In this document: positions 63,689-64,000 of the stretch, piece by piece | How the letters are laid out: the number at the start of each line of letters is the position of its first letter | Numbering within the stretch: the first letter of the stretch is position 1 | Assembly (NCBI RefSeq): GCF_008085915.1 | Contig: NZ_VSJK01000019.1 | Location: 1 to 64,000, forward strand | Reading direction: 5' to 3' | Length of the DNA stretch: 64,000 nucleotides | From: Oceaniovalibus sp. ACAM 378 | GTDB lineage: Bacteria > Pseudomonadota > Alphaproteobacteria > Rhodobacterales > Rhodobacteraceae | The notes under the pieces: model-generated | Database searches by the model: none | The model's input: only the letters and a program-made list of their open reading frames with translations | Told to the model about the DNA's origin: nothing | Position numbers and translations under genes: made by a program

Positions 63689-64000
63689 GGGCAGCCAGAA
63701 GGGCCAGTGGCGTTGATCGAAACACCGTGATGCAACTGTCTGGTATTTTATAATCCCTGCATGACTGTCCCGCGCAGGCAGGCAGATATCGCCACCCTTC
63801 ACTGGGTCCCGCGTTGATCAAGCTCGGGTGAACAGCACGGGGAACTGCCCGCGTCGCATTCCAGCGCAGAGCGGCCCCAAGCTCCAGCCCTGCCCCCTGC
63901 CTCTTTCTTGTGGTCGCCGTAAGCCATGGCTTTTGAGCCAACCGGCGCGTCCGGACAAGTCACAGCGATATCTGGCCAGCCATGCGTCTTGAGCAAGGAT
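63689..64000. other. 312 bp at the right edge, nothing recognised
   Basis: Both strands contain open frames of 60-90 codons but none has a recognisable family, signal or ribosome site. The minus strand stays open in two frames to the edge, so part of a gene extending beyond the window cannot be excluded. Confidence 0.4.

Noticed and set aside
63666-63941. Minus-strand frames at the right edge as a transposase end
   Set aside because: No transposase signature, no terminal inverted repeat and no target duplication could be seen.

Overview
The window reads as a chromosomal segment from a Rhodobacterales (Rhodobacteraceae) alphaproteobacterium. Grounds for this are the high GC content with GC-rich third codon positions, a ybgC-tolQRAB-pal-cpoB-tilS-ftsH block in the order usual for that group, two sites matching the alphaproteobacterial LexA pattern GTTC-N7-GTTC, and a fragment of an 'acyl-CoA transferase' phage gene of a kind I recall from Rhodobacteraceae prophages. 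I cannot name a genus. About 60 protein genes are supported. I see no rRNA, tRNA or CRISPR array.

Layout. 1-3 kb: the damaged end of an exopolysaccharide locus (sugar transferase without its membrane anchor, a frameshifted secreted protein), then a lipoprotein overlapping a beta-barrel outer-membrane gene. 3-7.2 kb: YihY-type membrane protein, and an EF-hand protein divergent from a two-component system. 7.4-19.5 kb: mostly housekeeping genes (guanine deaminase, MgtE, formyl-THF cyclo-ligase, YmdB-like phosphodiesterase, SLC13/TrkA_C transporter, YebC, MetG, a DEAD-box helicase with a GKP-repeat tail). 19.5-28.2 kb: ImuA-like protein behind a LexA box, aldo/keto reductase, PilZ-like protein, RhlE-like helicase, and a gluconate/idonate block (idnO and idnD divergent around an operator-like palindrome, a GlcG/HbpS-like protein, gnd). 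27.8-37 kb: Tol-Pal envelope machine, tilS and ftsH. 37-41.8 kb: MOSC protein, a 24-residue membrane peptide, and the PdeM and Lhr-type helicase genes of the 'ligase-associated' DNA damage set, without the ligase and exonuclease. 41.8-44.2 kb: gene decay. A DUF305 fragment runs into the 3' two thirds of a glutaredoxin-MauE gene, followed by an intact L,D-transpeptidase, probably what is left of a metal-tolerance island.

44.4-56.6 kb is the most interesting part. An Lrp regulator, a glyoxalase-like protein and an SDR run leftward. Divergent from them is a tightly coupled operon: peptide-type ABC transporter (SBP, two permeases, fused ATPase), a class V PLP enzyme that keeps a cysteine-desulfurase-like Cys motif, a DadA/PuuB-type FAD oxidase, an L-2-aminothiazoline-4-carboxylate hydrolase-family protein, and an M20 amidohydrolase. 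Together they look like uptake and breakdown of a cyclic or N-substituted sulfur amino acid, with sulfur released at the end. No described pathway that I know of has this exact gene set.

57-64 kb: a lower-GC acetyltransferase, a phage-gene remnant, a bactofilin, and a quinone/electrophile-stress set (FMN reductase, pirin, small GNAT, carboxylesterase, MhqO-like dioxygenase) divergent from its likely LysR regulator. The last 0.3 kb shows nothing recognisable.
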